Origin: Cryobacterium tepidiphilum
GTDB lineage: Bacteria > Actinomycetota > Actinomycetes > Actinomycetales > Microbacteriaceae
Direction of reading: 5' to 3'
DNA length: 64,000 bases
NCBI RefSeq assembly: GCF_003716325.1
Contig: NZ_RDSR01000004.1
Location: forward strand, 124,001-188,000
The notes beneath the pieces were generated by a model. The model saw nothing but the letters and a program-made list of their open reading frames with translations. It was not told where the DNA came from and did not search any database. The position numbers and the translations under genes were made by a program. Positions 1-12,791 of the stretch are shown piece after piece. The first letter of the stretch is position 1, and the number at the start of each line of letters is the position of its first letter.

Positions 1-442
1 ACGAAGACGCCCTTGCCGGACTCCTCGGCGAGACGGAGCACCGGGCCGAGCGACCCGACGCCGAGGTACGGGCTGGCGGTGACGGCATCCGCTTCGAGGG
101 GCGAGCCGGGGGCGAGCCAGGCCTGCCCGTACCCGTCGGCGCTCGTGCCGACATCGCCGCGCTTGGCGTCGGCGATGACGAGGAGGCCGGCTTGCCGGGC
201 GTCGGCGAGCACGCGCTCGAGGGCCGTGTAGCCGGCCGCGCCGAAGCGCTCGAAGAACGCCACCTGCGGCTTGACGATGCCCGCCCGGCCGGCCGTGGCC
301 TCCACGACGAGCCGTCCGAAGCGCTCGGCGCCGGCGGCGGAGTCGGGCAGGTTCCACTCCCCCAGGAGCCACGCGTGCGGGTCGATGCCCACGCACAGCG
401 GTCCCCGCTCGGCGAACGCCTGCTCGAGGCGCGCCCCGAAGC

Positions 443-446
<4 letters not shown>
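1..446 (-). CDS. pyrF: orotidine 5'-phosphate decarboxylase (partial, 3' end outside window)
   Basis: Decarboxylates OMP to UMP, the last step of de novo pyrimidine synthesis in the cytoplasm. About 148 codons are visible. The protein opens from a GTG whose last two bases start the carB TGA (GTGA overlap), so the two genes are probably translationally coupled. An early CVGIDPH motif (residues 18-24) and the catalytic DAKRGD motif (about residues 93-98) identify the actinobacterial type 2 OMP decarboxylase, which is usually about 270-280 residues, so roughly half is missing here. It is the last pyr gene seen in this operon. Confidence 0.93.
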
Positions 447-3726
<3,280 letters not shown>

Positions 3727-3727
<1 letters not shown>

Positions 3728-4908
3728 TACTTCGCGTCTCCTGCTCCGGCGGCCGCCTTGCGGGCGACCACCACATCCCTGAACTGGTCGAAAAGGTGGT
3801 TGGCGTCGTGCGGGCCGGCCGCCGATTCCGGGTGGTACTGCACGCTGAACGCGGGGATGTCGAGGCAGCGGATGCCTTCCACCACGTTGTCGTTCAGGCT
3901 GTAGTGGCTCACTTCCACCCGCCCGAAGCCGGTGCGCGACTCGCTGACGCCCTCGATGGGCATGTCCACGGCGAAGCCGTGGTTCTGTGAGGTGATCTCC
4001 ACCCGACCGGTGCTCTTGTCGAGCACCGGCTGGTTGATGCCGCGGTGCCCGAACGGCAGCTTGTAGGTCGAGAAGCCGAGCGCCCGGCCGAGAAGCTGGT
4101 TGCCGAAGCAGATGCCGAAGTACGGCAGGCCCGCCCGCAGCGCCTCCTGCAGCAGGGTCACGTGGGCGCCGGAGGCGGCGGGGTCGCCCGGGCCGTTGGA
4201 GAAGAACAGGGCGTCGGGCTTCAGCGACAGCACGTGCTCGGCGGTGACGTTCTGCGGCAGCACGAACACCTCGAAGCCGCGCTCCGACAGGTAGTCGAGG
4301 GTGGACTTCTTGACCCCGAGGTCGAGGACCGCGACCGAGCCGATCCGTTCGCCCTGGGCGGGGATGGAGAAGGGCTCGACGGTCGAGACGTCGTCGGAGA
4401 GGTTGCGGCCGCGCATCTGCGGGCCGGCCTGCACCAGCTCCAGCTGCTCGCCGTCGGAGAGGGCGAACCGGTCCCCGGAGAAGACGCCGGCGCGCATGGC
4501 GCCGGCCGAGCGGATGTGCCGGGTGACGGCGCGTGTGTCGATGCCGCTGATGCCGACGACACCGCCGGCCTCGAGGTCGTCGTCGAGGCTCCGCTCGGAG
4601 CGGAAGTTGGACACGGTGCGGGAGGGCTCGCGCACAATGAAGCCGGCCACCCAGATGCGCCGGGACTCCATGTCGGTGTCGTTGACGCCCGTGATGCCGA
4701 TGTGCGGCGAGGTCATCAGCACGATCTGCCCGGCGTACGACGGGTCGGTGAGGGTCTCCTGGTAGCCGGTCATGCCGGTGGCGAAGACGACCTCGCCGAG
4801 GGTCTGGCCGGTGGCGCCGTATGCGCGGCCCGTGAATCGGCGCCCGTCCTCGAGGACGAGGACGGCGGGTCCGGCCTCCAGGGGTGTGTTCTCAGCTGGC
4901 TCGCTCAC
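3727..4908 (-). CDS. carA: carbamoyl-phosphate synthase small (glutamine amidotransferase) subunit
   Basis: Hydrolyses glutamine and passes ammonia to CarB. The class I amidotransferase triad is present: nucleophile Cys in GICFG (about residue 267) and the His/Glu pair in YHPES (about 359-361), after an N-terminal CPSase_sm domain. I chose the GTG at 4908 because AGTGAGG lies 6 nt upstream and the preceding gene stops 1 nt before it. An in-frame GTG at 4920 would add four residues and overlap that gene, but has no clear ribosome binding site. Confidence 0.96.
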
Positions 4909-4909
4909 G

Positions 4910-5443
4910 TTATGCCTCACTTTCGGTGGTTCCTGCAGGCGTCACGGGCGCGATGCGCGTGAGAGCCTCGATGACGCGGTCCCGGTCGCCGCTGTCGACG
5001 ATCCGGAGGTAACTGTCGACGCCGATGCCGGCGGCATCCGCTGTGGGCGCCTGCCAGCCGACGAGCAGCAGCCCGTCGCTCTCGACGACCCGGTCGATGG
5101 TCCAGGTGGCGCGGGCTACCGTCTCGATCGCGGCGGCGGGGATGAACCGGGGCTCCTCGCCGGCGAGCGACAGCACCAGCCCGTCATCACGCACGGCGAC
5201 GTGGCCGCGGGCGCGGAAGCCAAGGCCGCGGATGTTCAGCCGCTCCAGCGGCTGGTCGCGGCGGGTGGTGGCGACGTAGAAGACGTCCGCGGATGCGAGG
5301 GGCGCGGCCTCCGCCTCCGGCAGCGGGTACCCGGGTTCGATGCCAGCGTCGCGGAACGTGCGGCGGCGCCAGGCGAACCAGAGGAGCGCCAGCACCGCGA
5401 CCAGGGCGACGATGACGATGAGCCCCGCGGCCGTCCTATCCAT
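4910..5443 (-). CDS. pyr-operon membrane protein of unknown function
   Basis: A 177-aa protein with one N-terminal membrane segment (about residues 7-24) followed by a basic WRRR stretch, so the rest should be cytoplasmic. The soluble part is beta-rich ([16 protein letters not shown]-type strands) and could be a PH-like fold, which is inference from pattern only. It sits between pyrC and carA, overlapping pyrC by 8 nt and ending 1 nt before the carA start. An unnamed membrane protein occupies the same slot in the mycobacterial pyr operon, so the position is conserved although the function is unknown. Confidence 0.8.
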   Translation of the reverse strand: MDRTAAGLIVIVALVAVLALLWFAWRRRTFRDAGIEPGYPLPEAEAAPLASADVFYVATTRRDQPLERLNIRGLGFRARGHVAVRDDGLVLSLAGEEPRFIPAAAIETVARATWTIDRVVESDGLLLVGWQAPTADAAGIGVDSYLRIVDSGDRDRVIEALTRIAPVTPAGTTESEA

Positions 5444-6773
5444 GGATCGCCTCCCGCGCGGCCTGCTCGATGGCGGCGGCGTCCTGCACCGCTCCGTGGA
5501 GCACGGTGGCGTAGCCGTGATGGAAGGTCGCCTCGACCCGGCCGGGGAGCGTCATGGACAGGTACGGCGAGTTGGTGCCGAGTCCGGCGAGGTCGGAGCG
5601 GTCGAAGACGCGGCGCACGGAAGGGTCGTAGAGGGTGAGTTCGGCCGGCGCGCCCTGGCTGAGGCCTTCGCCCTGACCGGAGATGCGGCCGATTCGCGCC
5701 GGGGTGGCCGAGAGCACCCGGGCGATGTCCGCCCAGTCGAGCAGCCCGGTCTCGACGACCGCGGCGTGCGCGACCGACAACGCGGATTCGAGCCCCACCA
5801 TGCCGTTGGCCGCCGCGGGCCACTCGCACTCCTTGGCCTCGACCGGGTGCGGTGCGTGGTCGGTGGCGATGATGTCGATCGTGCCGTCGGCCAGTCCCGC
5901 CCGCAGCGCCTGCACGTCCTCGGCGCTCCGGAGCGGCGGGTTCACCTTGTACCGGGCGTCGTACCCGGCGATGAGGTCCTCGGTGAGCAGGAGGTGGTGC
6001 GGGGTGACCTCGGCGGTCACGTTGATCCCGCGGGCCTTGGCCCAGCGGATGACGTCGACGGAGCCGGCGGTGGAGACGTGGCACACGTGCAGGCGGGAGC
6101 CGACATGCTCGGCCAGGAGCACGTCGCGGGCGATGATCGACTCCTCGGCGACCGCCGGCCAGCCAGCGAGGCCGAGCTCGGCGGACAGGGCGCCCTCGTT
6201 CATCTGTGCGCCCACGGTCAGCCGCGGCTCCTGCGCGTGCTGGGCGACGACGCCGTCGAAGGCTTTCACGTATTCGAGCGCGCGGCGCATGAGCAGCGGG
6301 TCGGCGACGCAGTTGCCGTCGTCGGAGAACACGCGCACGCGGGCGCGGCTCGCGGCCATCGCGCCGAGTTCGGCGAGGTGGGTGCCGGCGAGGCCCACGG
6401 TGACGGCGCCGATCGGCTGCACTGTGGCGTAGCCGGCGCGCTCACCGAGGGCGAGGACCTGCTCCACGACGCCGGCGGTGTCCTGCACGGGCGAGGTGTT
6501 GGCCATCGCGAAGACGGCGGTGAAGCCGCCGGCCGCGGCGGCGCGGCTGCCGGTGAGCACCGTCTCGCTCTGCTCGTAGCCGGGTTCGCGGAGGTGCGTG
6601 TGCAGGTCGACGAGTCCGGGCAGGGCGATCAGGCCGTCTGCGTCGATGACGGTGGCGCCCGCGGCGGAGAGCCCGGGGCCGATATCCGCGATGCGGCCGT
6701 CGGCCAGCAGCAGGTCGGCTGTCTCGCCACCGCAGGGCGCGGCCCCGCGGATCAGGTAACGCTCGCTGGCCAT
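5436..6773 (-). CDS. pyrC: dihydroorotase
   Basis: Cyclises carbamoyl-aspartate to dihydroorotate in UMP synthesis. The 445-aa protein is a class I amidohydrolase. The zinc-binding DLHTHLREPG motif follows a short beta domain, then come TEVTPHHLLL and ATDHAPH near the C-terminal half, supplying the remaining metal and catalytic residues. Its ATG immediately follows the pyrB TAA with no gap, and its end overlaps the membrane-protein gene by 8 nt. Length and motifs are complete. Confidence 0.97.
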   Translation of the reverse strand: MASERYLIRGAAPCGGETADLLLADGRIADIGPGLSAAGATVIDADGLIALPGLVDLHTHLREPGYEQSETVLTGSRAAAAGGFTAVFAMANTSPVQDTAGVVEQVLALGERAGYATVQPIGAVTVGLAGTHLAELGAMAASRARVRVFSDDGNCVADPLLMRRALEYVKAFDGVVAQHAQEPRLTVGAQMNEGALSAELGLAGWPAVAEESIIARDVLLAEHVGSRLHVCHVSTAGSVDVIRWAKARGINVTAEVTPHHLLLTEDLIAGYDARYKVNPPLRSAEDVQALRAGLADGTIDIIATDHAPHPVEAKECEWPAAANGMVGLESALSVAHAAVVETGLLDWADIARVLSATPARIGRISGQGEGLSQGAPAELTLYDPSVRRVFDRSDLAGLGTNSPYLSMTLPGRVEATFHHGYATVLHGAVQDAAAIEQAAREAIHG

Positions 6774-7724
6774 TTAGCTTTCCTCCCGGTCACCGGACAA
6801 CAGCAGGTACAGCGCGGCCATCCGCACGGAGACGCCGTTGGTGACCTGCTCGAGCACCGTCGACTGTGCGGAATCGGCCGCAGCGGATGAAATCTCAAGG
6901 CCGCGATTCATCGGTCCGGGGTGCATGACCATCGTACCGGGCCGCAACCGGGCGAATCGCGTGTCGTCGAGCCCCCAGGTGCGCGCGTACTCCCGGCTGT
7001 TCGGGAAGAAGGAGTCCTGCATCCGCTCGGCCTGGATGCGAAGCATCATCATGACGTCCGGGCCCTCGTCGACCGCCTCGTCGAGGTCGAAGCCGACCCG
7101 TGCGGGCCAGGCCGACGTGTCGGCCGGCACCAGGGTGGGCGGCGCGATGAGGGACACCTCGGCACCGAGGGTGGACAGCAGCCAGACGTTGGAGCGGGCG
7201 ACCCGGGAGTGCAGCACGTCGCCGACGATCGTGACCCGCACCCCGGCGAGGTCCTTGCCGCGGGACGCCGTGCCGTGCAGGCGCCGGCGGATGGTGAACG
7301 CGTCGAGGAGCGCCTGCGTGGGGTGCTCGTGGGTGCCGTCGCCGGCGTTGATGATCCCCGCGTCGATCCATCCGCTGTCGGCCAGCACCTGCGGGGCGCC
7401 GGAGGCGGGGTGGCGGATGACGACGCCGTCGGCGCCGATGGCCGCGAGGGTCTGCGCGGTGTCCTTCAGGCTCTCGCCCTTGGAGACGCTGGAGCCCTTG
7501 GCGCTGAAGTTGATGACATCGGCGGAGAGCCGCTTGGCGGCGGCCTCGAAAGAGATGCGGGTGCGGGTGGAGTCCTCGAAGAACAGGTTCACCACGGTCT
7601 TGCCGCGCAGGGTGGGGAGCTTCTTGACCTCCCGGGTGGCCACGTCGGCCATGTCCTCGGCGACGTCGAGCAGCAGGATCGCCTCGTCGCGGCCGAGGGT
7701 GCGCGTGGAGAGCAGGTGCCTCAT
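6774..7724 (-). CDS. pyrB: aspartate carbamoyltransferase catalytic subunit
   Basis: Transfers the carbamoyl group from carbamoyl phosphate to aspartate, the committed step of pyrimidine synthesis. The protein is 316 aa. The carbamoyl-phosphate loop [12 protein letters not shown] lies near residue 52, and a C-terminal HPGPMNRG motif contributes to the aspartate site. No pyrI regulatory subunit gene is adjacent, as is normal for Actinobacteria, so control probably acts through PyrR. The ATG overlaps the pyrR stop (ATGA). Confidence 0.98.
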   Translation of the reverse strand: MRHLLSTRTLGRDEAILLLDVAEDMADVATREVKKLPTLRGKTVVNLFFEDSTRTRISFEAAAKRLSADVINFSAKGSSVSKGESLKDTAQTLAAIGADGVVIRHPASGAPQVLADSGWIDAGIINAGDGTHEHPTQALLDAFTIRRRLHGTASRGKDLAGVRVTIVGDVLHSRVARSNVWLLSTLGAEVSLIAPPTLVPADTSAWPARVGFDLDEAVDEGPDVMMMLRIQAERMQDSFFPNSREYARTWGLDDTRFARLRPGTMVMHPGPMNRGLEISSAAADSAQSTVLEQVTNGVSVRMAALYLLLSGDREES

Positions 7725-8260
7725 GCGGCGCCGCCCTCGATGCTCACGAACTCGTCGCCGTCGGTCTCGGCCAGGTGCACGTTGATGCGTTCCGCGGTCG
7801 AGCTCGGCAGGTTCTTGCCGACGAAGTCGGCGCGGATCGGGAGTTCCCGATGGCCGCGGTCGACGAGCACGGCCAGGCGCACGGTGCGGGGGCGGCCGTA
7901 GTCGTTCAGCGCGTCGAGGGCCGCGCGGATGGTGCGCCCGGAGTACAGCACATCGTCGACGAGCACGACGGTGGCACCGTCGATGCTGCCGGGAACATGG
8001 GTGGGAGCGGGGGTGCGGGTACGGGTGCGCGAGAGGTCGTCGCGATACATGGTGATGTCGAGGGCGCCCACCGGGACATCCGCTGCCTGACCCTCGATGG
8101 AGCCGATCATGGCGGCGATGCGGCGGGCCAGCACGGCGCCGCGCGTGGGGATGCCGAGGATCATGAGGTTCTCGGAGCCCCGGTTGGACTCGAGGATCTC
8201 GTGGGAGATCCGAGTCAGGGCACGCGTGATGTCAGCCTGGTTCAGCACGGTACGTGCCAT
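7721..8260 (-). CDS. pyrR: bifunctional pyr operon regulator / uracil phosphoribosyltransferase
   Basis: PyrR senses UMP/UTP and binds a hairpin in pyr mRNA, and many members also have UPRT activity. The 179-aa protein carries the PRPP-binding [13 protein letters not shown] loop (about residues 95-107). The ATG at 8260 is chosen over an in-frame TTG three bases earlier because a consensus AAGGAGG (8269-8275) lies 8 nt from it. It heads the pyr operon, 77 nt after the DsbA-like lipoprotein gene. The hairpin at 8278-8293 touches the ribosome binding site and suggests autoregulation. Confidence 0.97.
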   Translation of the reverse strand: MARTVLNQADITRALTRISHEILESNRGSENLMILGIPTRGAVLARRIAAMIGSIEGQAADVPVGALDITMYRDDLSRTRTRTPAPTHVPGSIDGATVVLVDDVLYSGRTIRAALDALNDYGRPRTVRLAVLVDRGHRELPIRADFVGKNLPSSTAERINVHLAETDGDEFVSIEGGAA

Positions 8261-8277
8261 CAAACCGACCTCCTTCC

Positions 8278-8293
8278 CCGTCTCACAGGACGG
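8278..8293 (-). promoter_or_regulatory. putative PyrR-binding RNA hairpin next to the pyrR ribosome binding site
   Basis: Read on the minus strand this is CCGTC-CTGTGA-GACGG, a perfect 5-bp stem closing a CTGTGA hexaloop. CNGNGA is the loop consensus of PyrR binding sites in pyr leaders. Two bases separate the stem from AAGGAGG, the pyrR Shine-Dalgarno. No terminator and U-tract follow, so bound PyrR would block ribosome loading rather than cause attenuation, as described for mycobacterial pyrR. The mechanism is inferred from position. Confidence 0.8.
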
Positions 8294-8337
8294 CTCTTAA
8301 AGGATGTCTACGCGTCAAGCATACCCTGCGCCGGGAC

Positions 8338-9048
8338 TCAGCCCGCGGCGATGAACTCGGCGAGGGCTCCGGCGTCGTTCACGGGGCCCTGGTAGCTCTT
8401 GCCGTTCACGAGCACGGTGGGCGTGCCCTGGATCGCGGGGATGTCGGCGCCCTCGATGCCGGCCAACGCCGCGTCGTTGGCGCGCTGCGCCCAGCTCGTG
8501 TAGGTGCCCCCTGCGACGCAGTCGGCGATGTCGGGCGCGCCGATGTCGTCGGTGAGCCCGGCGAGTTCATCGTCGCTCAGCCCCTTCGAGTTCTCCTTGG
8601 GCTGGTTCTCGTACAGGGCGGCCAGGTAGTCCAGGGTGGCTTCGGGCTTCGCGACGGCGACGCAGGTGAGCGCCGAGTCGGCCCGGGTGGAGTACAGCGT
8701 GCCCTGCGAGGCGCGGTCGAGGAACGTCATGGGGTGCAGCCGGAGGGTGATCGTGCCCGCGTCGACGAGGCTCGCGAGCTGGTCGCCGTTGGTCTTCTCG
8801 AAGACACCGCAGATCGGGCACATCGGGTCGAAGTAGACGTCGACCACCGTGGCGCCCTCGCCCACCTGGAGGTAGCCGTCGTCGAAGTGGGCGGCGCCCG
8901 CGGTGCCGGTGGGGATCGGCACGCTGGAGGCGCTGGCCGTCGCGTCGGAGTCGGTACCGCCGCCGCCGGCGCAACCGGTCAGGGCGAGGGCGGCGGCGAC
9001 CCCCAGGGCGACGGCGAGGCGGATGCGGCGGGGTGCGGTGTGTGACAT
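8338..9048 (-). CDS. DsbA-like thioredoxin-fold lipoprotein
   Basis: A 236-aa exported thiol-disulfide protein. The ATG at 9048 gives a lipoprotein signal: MSHTAPRRIR, a hydrophobic run and the lipobox LTGC (Cys26). A Ser/Thr-rich linker precedes the thioredoxin domain with a CPIC active site (Cys77, Cys80) and a later GTPTVLVNG containing the expected cis-Pro. Such Thioredoxin_4 proteins oxidise or reduce secreted proteins on the outer face of the membrane. An open frame continues upstream without coding character and is not part of the gene. It lies between nusB and the pyr operon. Confidence 0.88.
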   Translation of the reverse strand: MSHTAPRRIRLAVALGVAAALALTGCAGGGGTDSDATASASSVPIPTGTAGAAHFDDGYLQVGEGATVVDVYFDPMCPICGVFEKTNGDQLASLVDAGTITLRLHPMTFLDRASQGTLYSTRADSALTCVAVAKPEATLDYLAALYENQPKENSKGLSDDELAGLTDDIGAPDIADCVAGGTYTSWAQRANDAALAGIEGADIPAIQGTPTVLVNGKSYQGPVNDAGALAEFIAAG

Positions 9049-9083
9049 CGGTGGGCTTTCGTCGTGCCGCTTCCGCCGAACGG

Positions 9084-9503
9084 CTAAGCGGAGGGTGCGG
9101 TCTGGGCGATACGGCCGAGAAGGCCGTTCACGAAGCCGGCGGAGTCGGCCGTGGAGAGGACCTTGGCGGCTTCCACCGCCTCGTCGATCGCGACCGCGTG
9201 CGGGATGGCGTCGTTGTACAGGATCTCCCAGATGCCGATCCGCAGGATGGCGCGGTCGATCACGGGCATGCGGGCGAGCGTCCAGCCCTGGGAGTAGGTC
9301 TCGATGAGTTCGTCGATCTCCTCGGCGTGGTCGACCACGCCGTCGACGATCTCGCGGGCGTACAGCCACGAGGCGGCGCGGGCGGGTTCGTTCGCCGCGC
9401 GCTCAGCCTCGATCGCGAGAGACTGCGCCACCGTGATCTGGCGCACGTCCGCCACATAGAGCACGTCGAGGGCGCGCTTACGCGCCTTGGTGCGAGCGCT
9501 CAC
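9084..9503 (-). CDS. nusB: transcription antitermination factor NusB
   Basis: An all-alpha RNA-binding factor that, with NusE/S10, assembles the rRNA antitermination complex. The 139-aa protein begins [16 protein letters not shown], the typical NusB N-terminus, and carries the C-terminal [10 protein letters not shown](V)...[10 protein letters not shown] signature. It starts with GTG overlapping the efp TGA (GTGA). The efp-nusB pair is a conserved actinobacterial arrangement. Confidence 0.97.
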   Translation of the reverse strand: MSARTKARKRALDVLYVADVRQITVAQSLAIEAERAANEPARAASWLYAREIVDGVVDHAEEIDELIETYSQGWTLARMPVIDRAILRIGIWEILYNDAIPHAVAIDEAVEAAKVLSTADSAGFVNGLLGRIAQTAPSA

Positions 9504-10063
9504 TCGTTGACGCGGCCCAGGTAGTCGCCGGTGCGGGTGTCGACCTTGACTTTGGTGCCCTGCTCGAGGAACAGGGGGACCTGGATCTGGTAGCCGGTCT
9601 CGACGGTGGCGGGCTTGGTGCCGCCGGTGGAGCGGTCGCCCTGCAGGCCCGGCTCCGTGTAGGTGATCTCCAGCGTGACGGATGCCGGCAGTTCGACGTA
9701 GAGCGGGTTGCCGTCGTGCAGGGCCACGGTCACGGCCTGGTTCTCGAGCATGAAGTTCGCGGCGTCGCCGACGACCGCGGCGGGCACGCTCAGCTGGTCG
9801 TAGTCGGAGGTGTCCATGAAGACGAAGGCGTCACCGTCGGCGTACAGGTACTGGAAGTCGCGGCGGTCGACGTTCTCGGTCTCGATCTTGGCGCCGGCGT
9901 TGAAGGTGCGGTCGACGGTCTTGCCGCTCACGACGTTCTTCATCTTGGTGCGCACGAACGCGCCACCCTTGCCGGGCTTCACGTGCTGGAATTCGATGAC
10001 GGTCCAGAGCTGGCCGTCGATCTTCAGGACGACGCCATTCTTGATGTCGGCGGTAGATGCCAT
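9500..10063 (-). CDS. efp: elongation factor P
   Basis: Relieves ribosome stalling at polyproline stretches. The 187-aa protein starts [10 protein letters not shown] and has the three beta-barrel domains of EF-P; the domain I loop reads [10 protein letters not shown], with Lys at the position modified in other bacteria. The ATG at 10063 is set by family length. No good Shine-Dalgarno precedes it (the upstream bases are pyrimidine-rich), so the mRNA may be leaderless or start from a weak site. It is followed directly by nusB. Confidence 0.97.
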   Translation of the reverse strand: MASTADIKNGVVLKIDGQLWTVIEFQHVKPGKGGAFVRTKMKNVVSGKTVDRTFNAGAKIETENVDRRDFQYLYADGDAFVFMDTSDYDQLSVPAAVVGDAANFMLENQAVTVALHDGNPLYVELPASVTLEITYTEPGLQGDRSTGGTKPATVETGYQIQVPLFLEQGTKVKVDTRTGDYLGRVNE

Positions 10064-10137
10064 GGAAGGAGAATCCGTTTCGTTGGGAAAGTGGTGGCCG
10101 AATGCCTCAAAAGAGTCTAGTTGAGCCTCCCCTCCCC

Positions 10138-10198
10138 CGCGAAACCCGACGTGTGGTCGCTGAAACTCGCGAATAACGGCCACGAGTCCGGTTTCGCG
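10138..10198. repeat. 61-nt intergenic inverted-repeat element between aroQ and efp
   Basis: The arms cgcgaaacccgac (10138-10150) and gtccggtttcgcg (10186-10198) are reverse complements with one mismatch. Inside them gtggtcg and cggccac can form a second stem. No T-run follows on either strand, so it is not a textbook terminator. It has the same length as the element at 24571-24631 and nearly that of the palindrome at 55551-55610. Confidence 0.75.
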
Positions 10199-10223
10199 TG
10201 CGGGGGCGGGGGCTAGCGGGGGG

Positions 10224-10670
10224 CTAGGAGGCGGGGTGCGCGCGGGTGACCGCGTCGAGGGCGAGGCGGTAGGAGTCGAACCCGAACCCGGCGATGACGC
10301 CGGTGGCAATCCCGCTGATGACGCTGGTGTGCCGGAAGCTGTCCCTGGCGTGCGGGTTGGAGATGTGCACCTCCACCAGCGCGAGCCCGGCCTTCGTGAC
10401 GAGCGCCGCCGCGTCGCGCAGTGCGTAGCTGTAGTGGGTGAACGCGGCCGGGTTCAGGATCACCGGGAGCGCGCTGTCGACGGCCTCGTGCAGCCAGTGG
10501 ATGAGCTCGGCCTCGTCGTCGGTCTGCCGGAGGTCGATGGTCACGTCGTCGCCGGCGGCATCCATCAGATAGGTGCGCAGCGCGTCGAGGTCGGCGGCGC
10601 CGTAGACGTCGGGCTCGCGGCTGCCGAGCCGGCCGAGGTTCGGACCATTCAGGACGAGGACTGTGCGCAT
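10224..10670 (-). CDS. aroQ: type II 3-dehydroquinate dehydratase
   Basis: Dehydrates 3-dehydroquinate to 3-dehydroshikimate. The 148-aa protein has the type II hallmarks: N-terminal [19 protein letters not shown] with the catalytic Tyr, [12 protein letters not shown] (active-site Asn/His region) and [15 protein letters not shown]. It closes the shikimate cluster, after aroB and a small unknown gene. The 160 nt to efp hold the inverted repeat at 10138-10198 and otherwise nothing I can recognise. Confidence 0.97.
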   Translation of the reverse strand: MRTVLVLNGPNLGRLGSREPDVYGAADLDALRTYLMDAAGDDVTIDLRQTDDEAELIHWLHEAVDSALPVILNPAAFTHYSYALRDAAALVTKAGLALVEVHISNPHARDSFRHTSVISGIATGVIAGFGFDSYRLALDAVTRAHPAS

Positions 10671-10728
10671 GCTGACAGCCTAAAGGCAGGCGGCCGAACG
10701 GCAGGGACGGGCAGTCGGAGCTGGGCGA

Positions 10729-11019
10729 TCACCGGAGGGCACAGATTCCCCCGTCGTGGGCCACGAACATCCCGGTGATCGGCATGACCTTGCCGAAGGA
10801 CCGCTGCAGTTCGTGCGCCCAGGTCTCGTCGGCAACAGTCACTGTCGCGGTACCCGGGCGTTCCAGCGTCAGGATCACGCTGCCGCCCGGAGCCTCCTGG
10901 GTGAGGATGCGGTTCAGCTCGGCCGCCGCAGCGACGGCACCGCCGGGTTCCGGACGCGCCGGGATTCCATCGATCACGATGAGTTGAGAGAGCTGGCGCC
11001 CGTTGGCATCGAGCATCAT
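10729..11019 (-). CDS. hypothetical protein, possibly 5'-frameshifted
   Basis: The readable ORF (96 aa) starts at tandem ATG codons, but the same frame stays open upstream back to a stop at 11178 and encodes protein-like sequence (DEARERVADLVGRANQRQLW) with no ATG, GTG or TTG. A proper-looking ATG occurs at 11129 (MTPSLNVE...) in a frame shifted by two bases. I therefore suspect the native protein is about 130 aa and carries a single-base indel near 11095-11115, real or a sequencing error. From memory, similar unnamed proteins occur in Microbacteriaceae. No function is assigned. It sits between aroB and aroQ. Confidence 0.6.
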   Translation of the reverse strand: MMLDANGRQLSQLIVIDGIPARPEPGGAVAAAAELNRILTQEAPGGSVILTLERPGTATVTVADETWAHELQRSFGKVMPITGMFVAHDGGICALR

Positions 11020-11175
11020 GAGCCACAGTTGCCGCTGGTTGGCTCGCCCGACGAGGTCGGCGACCCGCTCCCGTGCTTCGTCCTTCGTGGTGACCGGTGG
11101 TGCGTCTCGACGTTCAGTGATGGGGTCATGCCGACCAGTGTGCGCCCGCGGCGCGAGACGGTGGCGGCGAGCCGG

Positions 11176-12279
11176 TTAGGAGCCGATCTCCTGGTACGCG
11201 GCGAAGAGGAGCGACGCGTCCGGTCCCTCCAGCACCGTCGGCTTGCCGATGTCGTCGAGCACGATGAACCGGAGCATGCCGCTCCTTGTCTTCTTGTCGC
11301 GCTGCATGGTGGCCAGCAGGGTGTTCCAGCGCCCGACCGGGTACGAGGTGGGCAGGGTGAGCGACTCGAGGATGCGCCGGTGCCGGTCGACGGCGGCGTC
11401 GGACAGCCTGCCGGAGAGGCGCGCCAGCTCGGCGGCGAAGATCATCCCCACCGAGACGGCGGCGCCGTGCCGCCACCCGTATCGTTCGGCGTGCTCGACG
11501 GCGTGCCCGAGGGTGTGGCCGTAGTTCAGGATCTCCCGGAGCCCGGTCTCGGTGAAGTCCTCCCCCACCACGCGCGCCTTCATGGCGATGGCGAGCTCGA
11601 CCACGCGACGGAACTCGGGCGCCTGCGGGTCGGTGGCGGCGTCGACATCCGCTTCGATGATGTCGAGGATCTCGGGGACCTGGATGAACCCGGCCTTCAC
11701 GATCTCGGCGAAGCCGGCGAGGATCTCGTTGCGCGGCAGGTCGGCGAGCATGTCGAGGTCGCAGATGACGGCGGCCGGCGCGTAGAACGTGCCGACGAGG
11801 TTCTTGCCCTCGGCGGTGTTGATGCCGTTCTTGCCGCCGACGGCCGCGTCGACCATGCCGAGCACACTCGTGGGGACCTGCACGAGCCTGACGCCCCGCA
11901 GCCAGGTTGCGGCGACGAACCCGGCGAGGTCCGTGACCGCACCGCCGCCGAAACCGATGACGGCGTCGGTGCGGCTGAAGTCCGCCTGCCCCATCACCTG
12001 CCAGCAGAAGGCGGCGACCTCGACGCGCTTGGCGGCCTCGGCATCGGGCACCTCGGCGATGAGCACCTGGTAGCGGCCCGCGAGGCTCTCCCGGAGGGCC
12101 TCCGCCCGAGCGCCGACGGTGCCGGTGTGCACGATGAGCACCTTCTGCACCCGGTCGCCGAGGAGGCGGGGCACTTCCCCGTGCAGACCGCGGCCGACGA
12201 GCACCGGGTAGCTGTCCCGGCCGTTCACGGTGATGGTGGTGGTGCCGTCGGTGCTGCCGGCGGGGACGGTGTCGGTCAT
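11176..12279 (-). CDS. aroB: 3-dehydroquinate synthase
   Basis: Converts DAHP to 3-dehydroquinate using NAD+ and a divalent metal. The 367-aa protein carries GFGGGAVTDLAGFVA and the downstream QVPTSVLGMVDAAVGGK motif that binds NAD and substrate, and NYGHTLGHAVE with metal-binding His residues. Its ATG overlaps the aroK TGA (ATGA), matching the aroC-aroK-aroB order of Actinobacteria. Confidence 0.98.
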   Translation of the reverse strand: MTDTVPAGSTDGTTTITVNGRDSYPVLVGRGLHGEVPRLLGDRVQKVLIVHTGTVGARAEALRESLAGRYQVLIAEVPDAEAAKRVEVAAFCWQVMGQADFSRTDAVIGFGGGAVTDLAGFVAATWLRGVRLVQVPTSVLGMVDAAVGGKNGINTAEGKNLVGTFYAPAAVICDLDMLADLPRNEILAGFAEIVKAGFIQVPEILDIIEADVDAATDPQAPEFRRVVELAIAMKARVVGEDFTETGLREILNYGHTLGHAVEHAERYGWRHGAAVSVGMIFAAELARLSGRLSDAAVDRHRRILESLTLPTSYPVGRWNTLLATMQRDKKTRSGMLRFIVLDDIGKPTVLEGPDASLLFAAYQEIGS

Positions 12280-12791
12280 GAGGTTCCTCTCACCCAGGTG
12301 GCGATGTCGGCCGCGATCGCATCGAGCGGGCGGGTCGACGTGTCGAAGCGGATGCTCGCCAGCTGTTCGTAGAGCGGGCGGCGTTCGTCGAAGATGCGCT
12401 GCCAGTCCTCGATGCCGCCGGCCAGCAGCGGGCGCTTGGTGCCGCCGATGCGCGTCGCGACGGCCGACGCCGCGACCGTGAGGTACACGACGCTGCAGCG
12501 GGACAGGTCGGCGCGGGTGGCGGCGTCGAGCACGGCTCCCCCGCCGAGCGAGACCACGCCGCCCGGGTCGCGCGCGTCGGCGAGGGCGTCGATCACCGCC
12601 TGCCGTTCCAGCCGGCGGAAATGCCCGGCGCCGTGCTCGGCGAAGATGTCGGCGATCGGGCCGTGGTCGGCGACGACGCGCTTGTCGGTGTCGGTGAACG
12701 GAACCCCGAGGGCTCGGGCGACGCGCTTGCCGACCTTGGTCTTGCCGGCGGCCATGGGGCCGATGAAGACGACCGGGAACGGATGCGTCAC
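12276..12791 (-). CDS. aroK: shikimate kinase
   Basis: Phosphorylates shikimate at the 3-OH. The 171-aa protein begins from GTG at 12791, which overlaps the aroC TGA (GTGA). The P-loop [12 protein letters not shown] starts near residue 10, the shikimate-binding FTDTDK follows, and GGGAVLD lies mid-protein. A much longer open frame runs upstream through aroC in the same phase but is only a shadow. Confidence 0.96.
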   Translation of the reverse strand: MTHPFPVVFIGPMAAGKTKVGKRVARALGVPFTDTDKRVVADHGPIADIFAEHGAGHFRRLERQAVIDALADARDPGGVVSLGGGAVLDAATRADLSRCSVVYLTVAASAVATRIGGTKRPLLAGGIEDWQRIFDERRPLYEQLASIRFDTSTRPLDAIAADIATWVRGTS

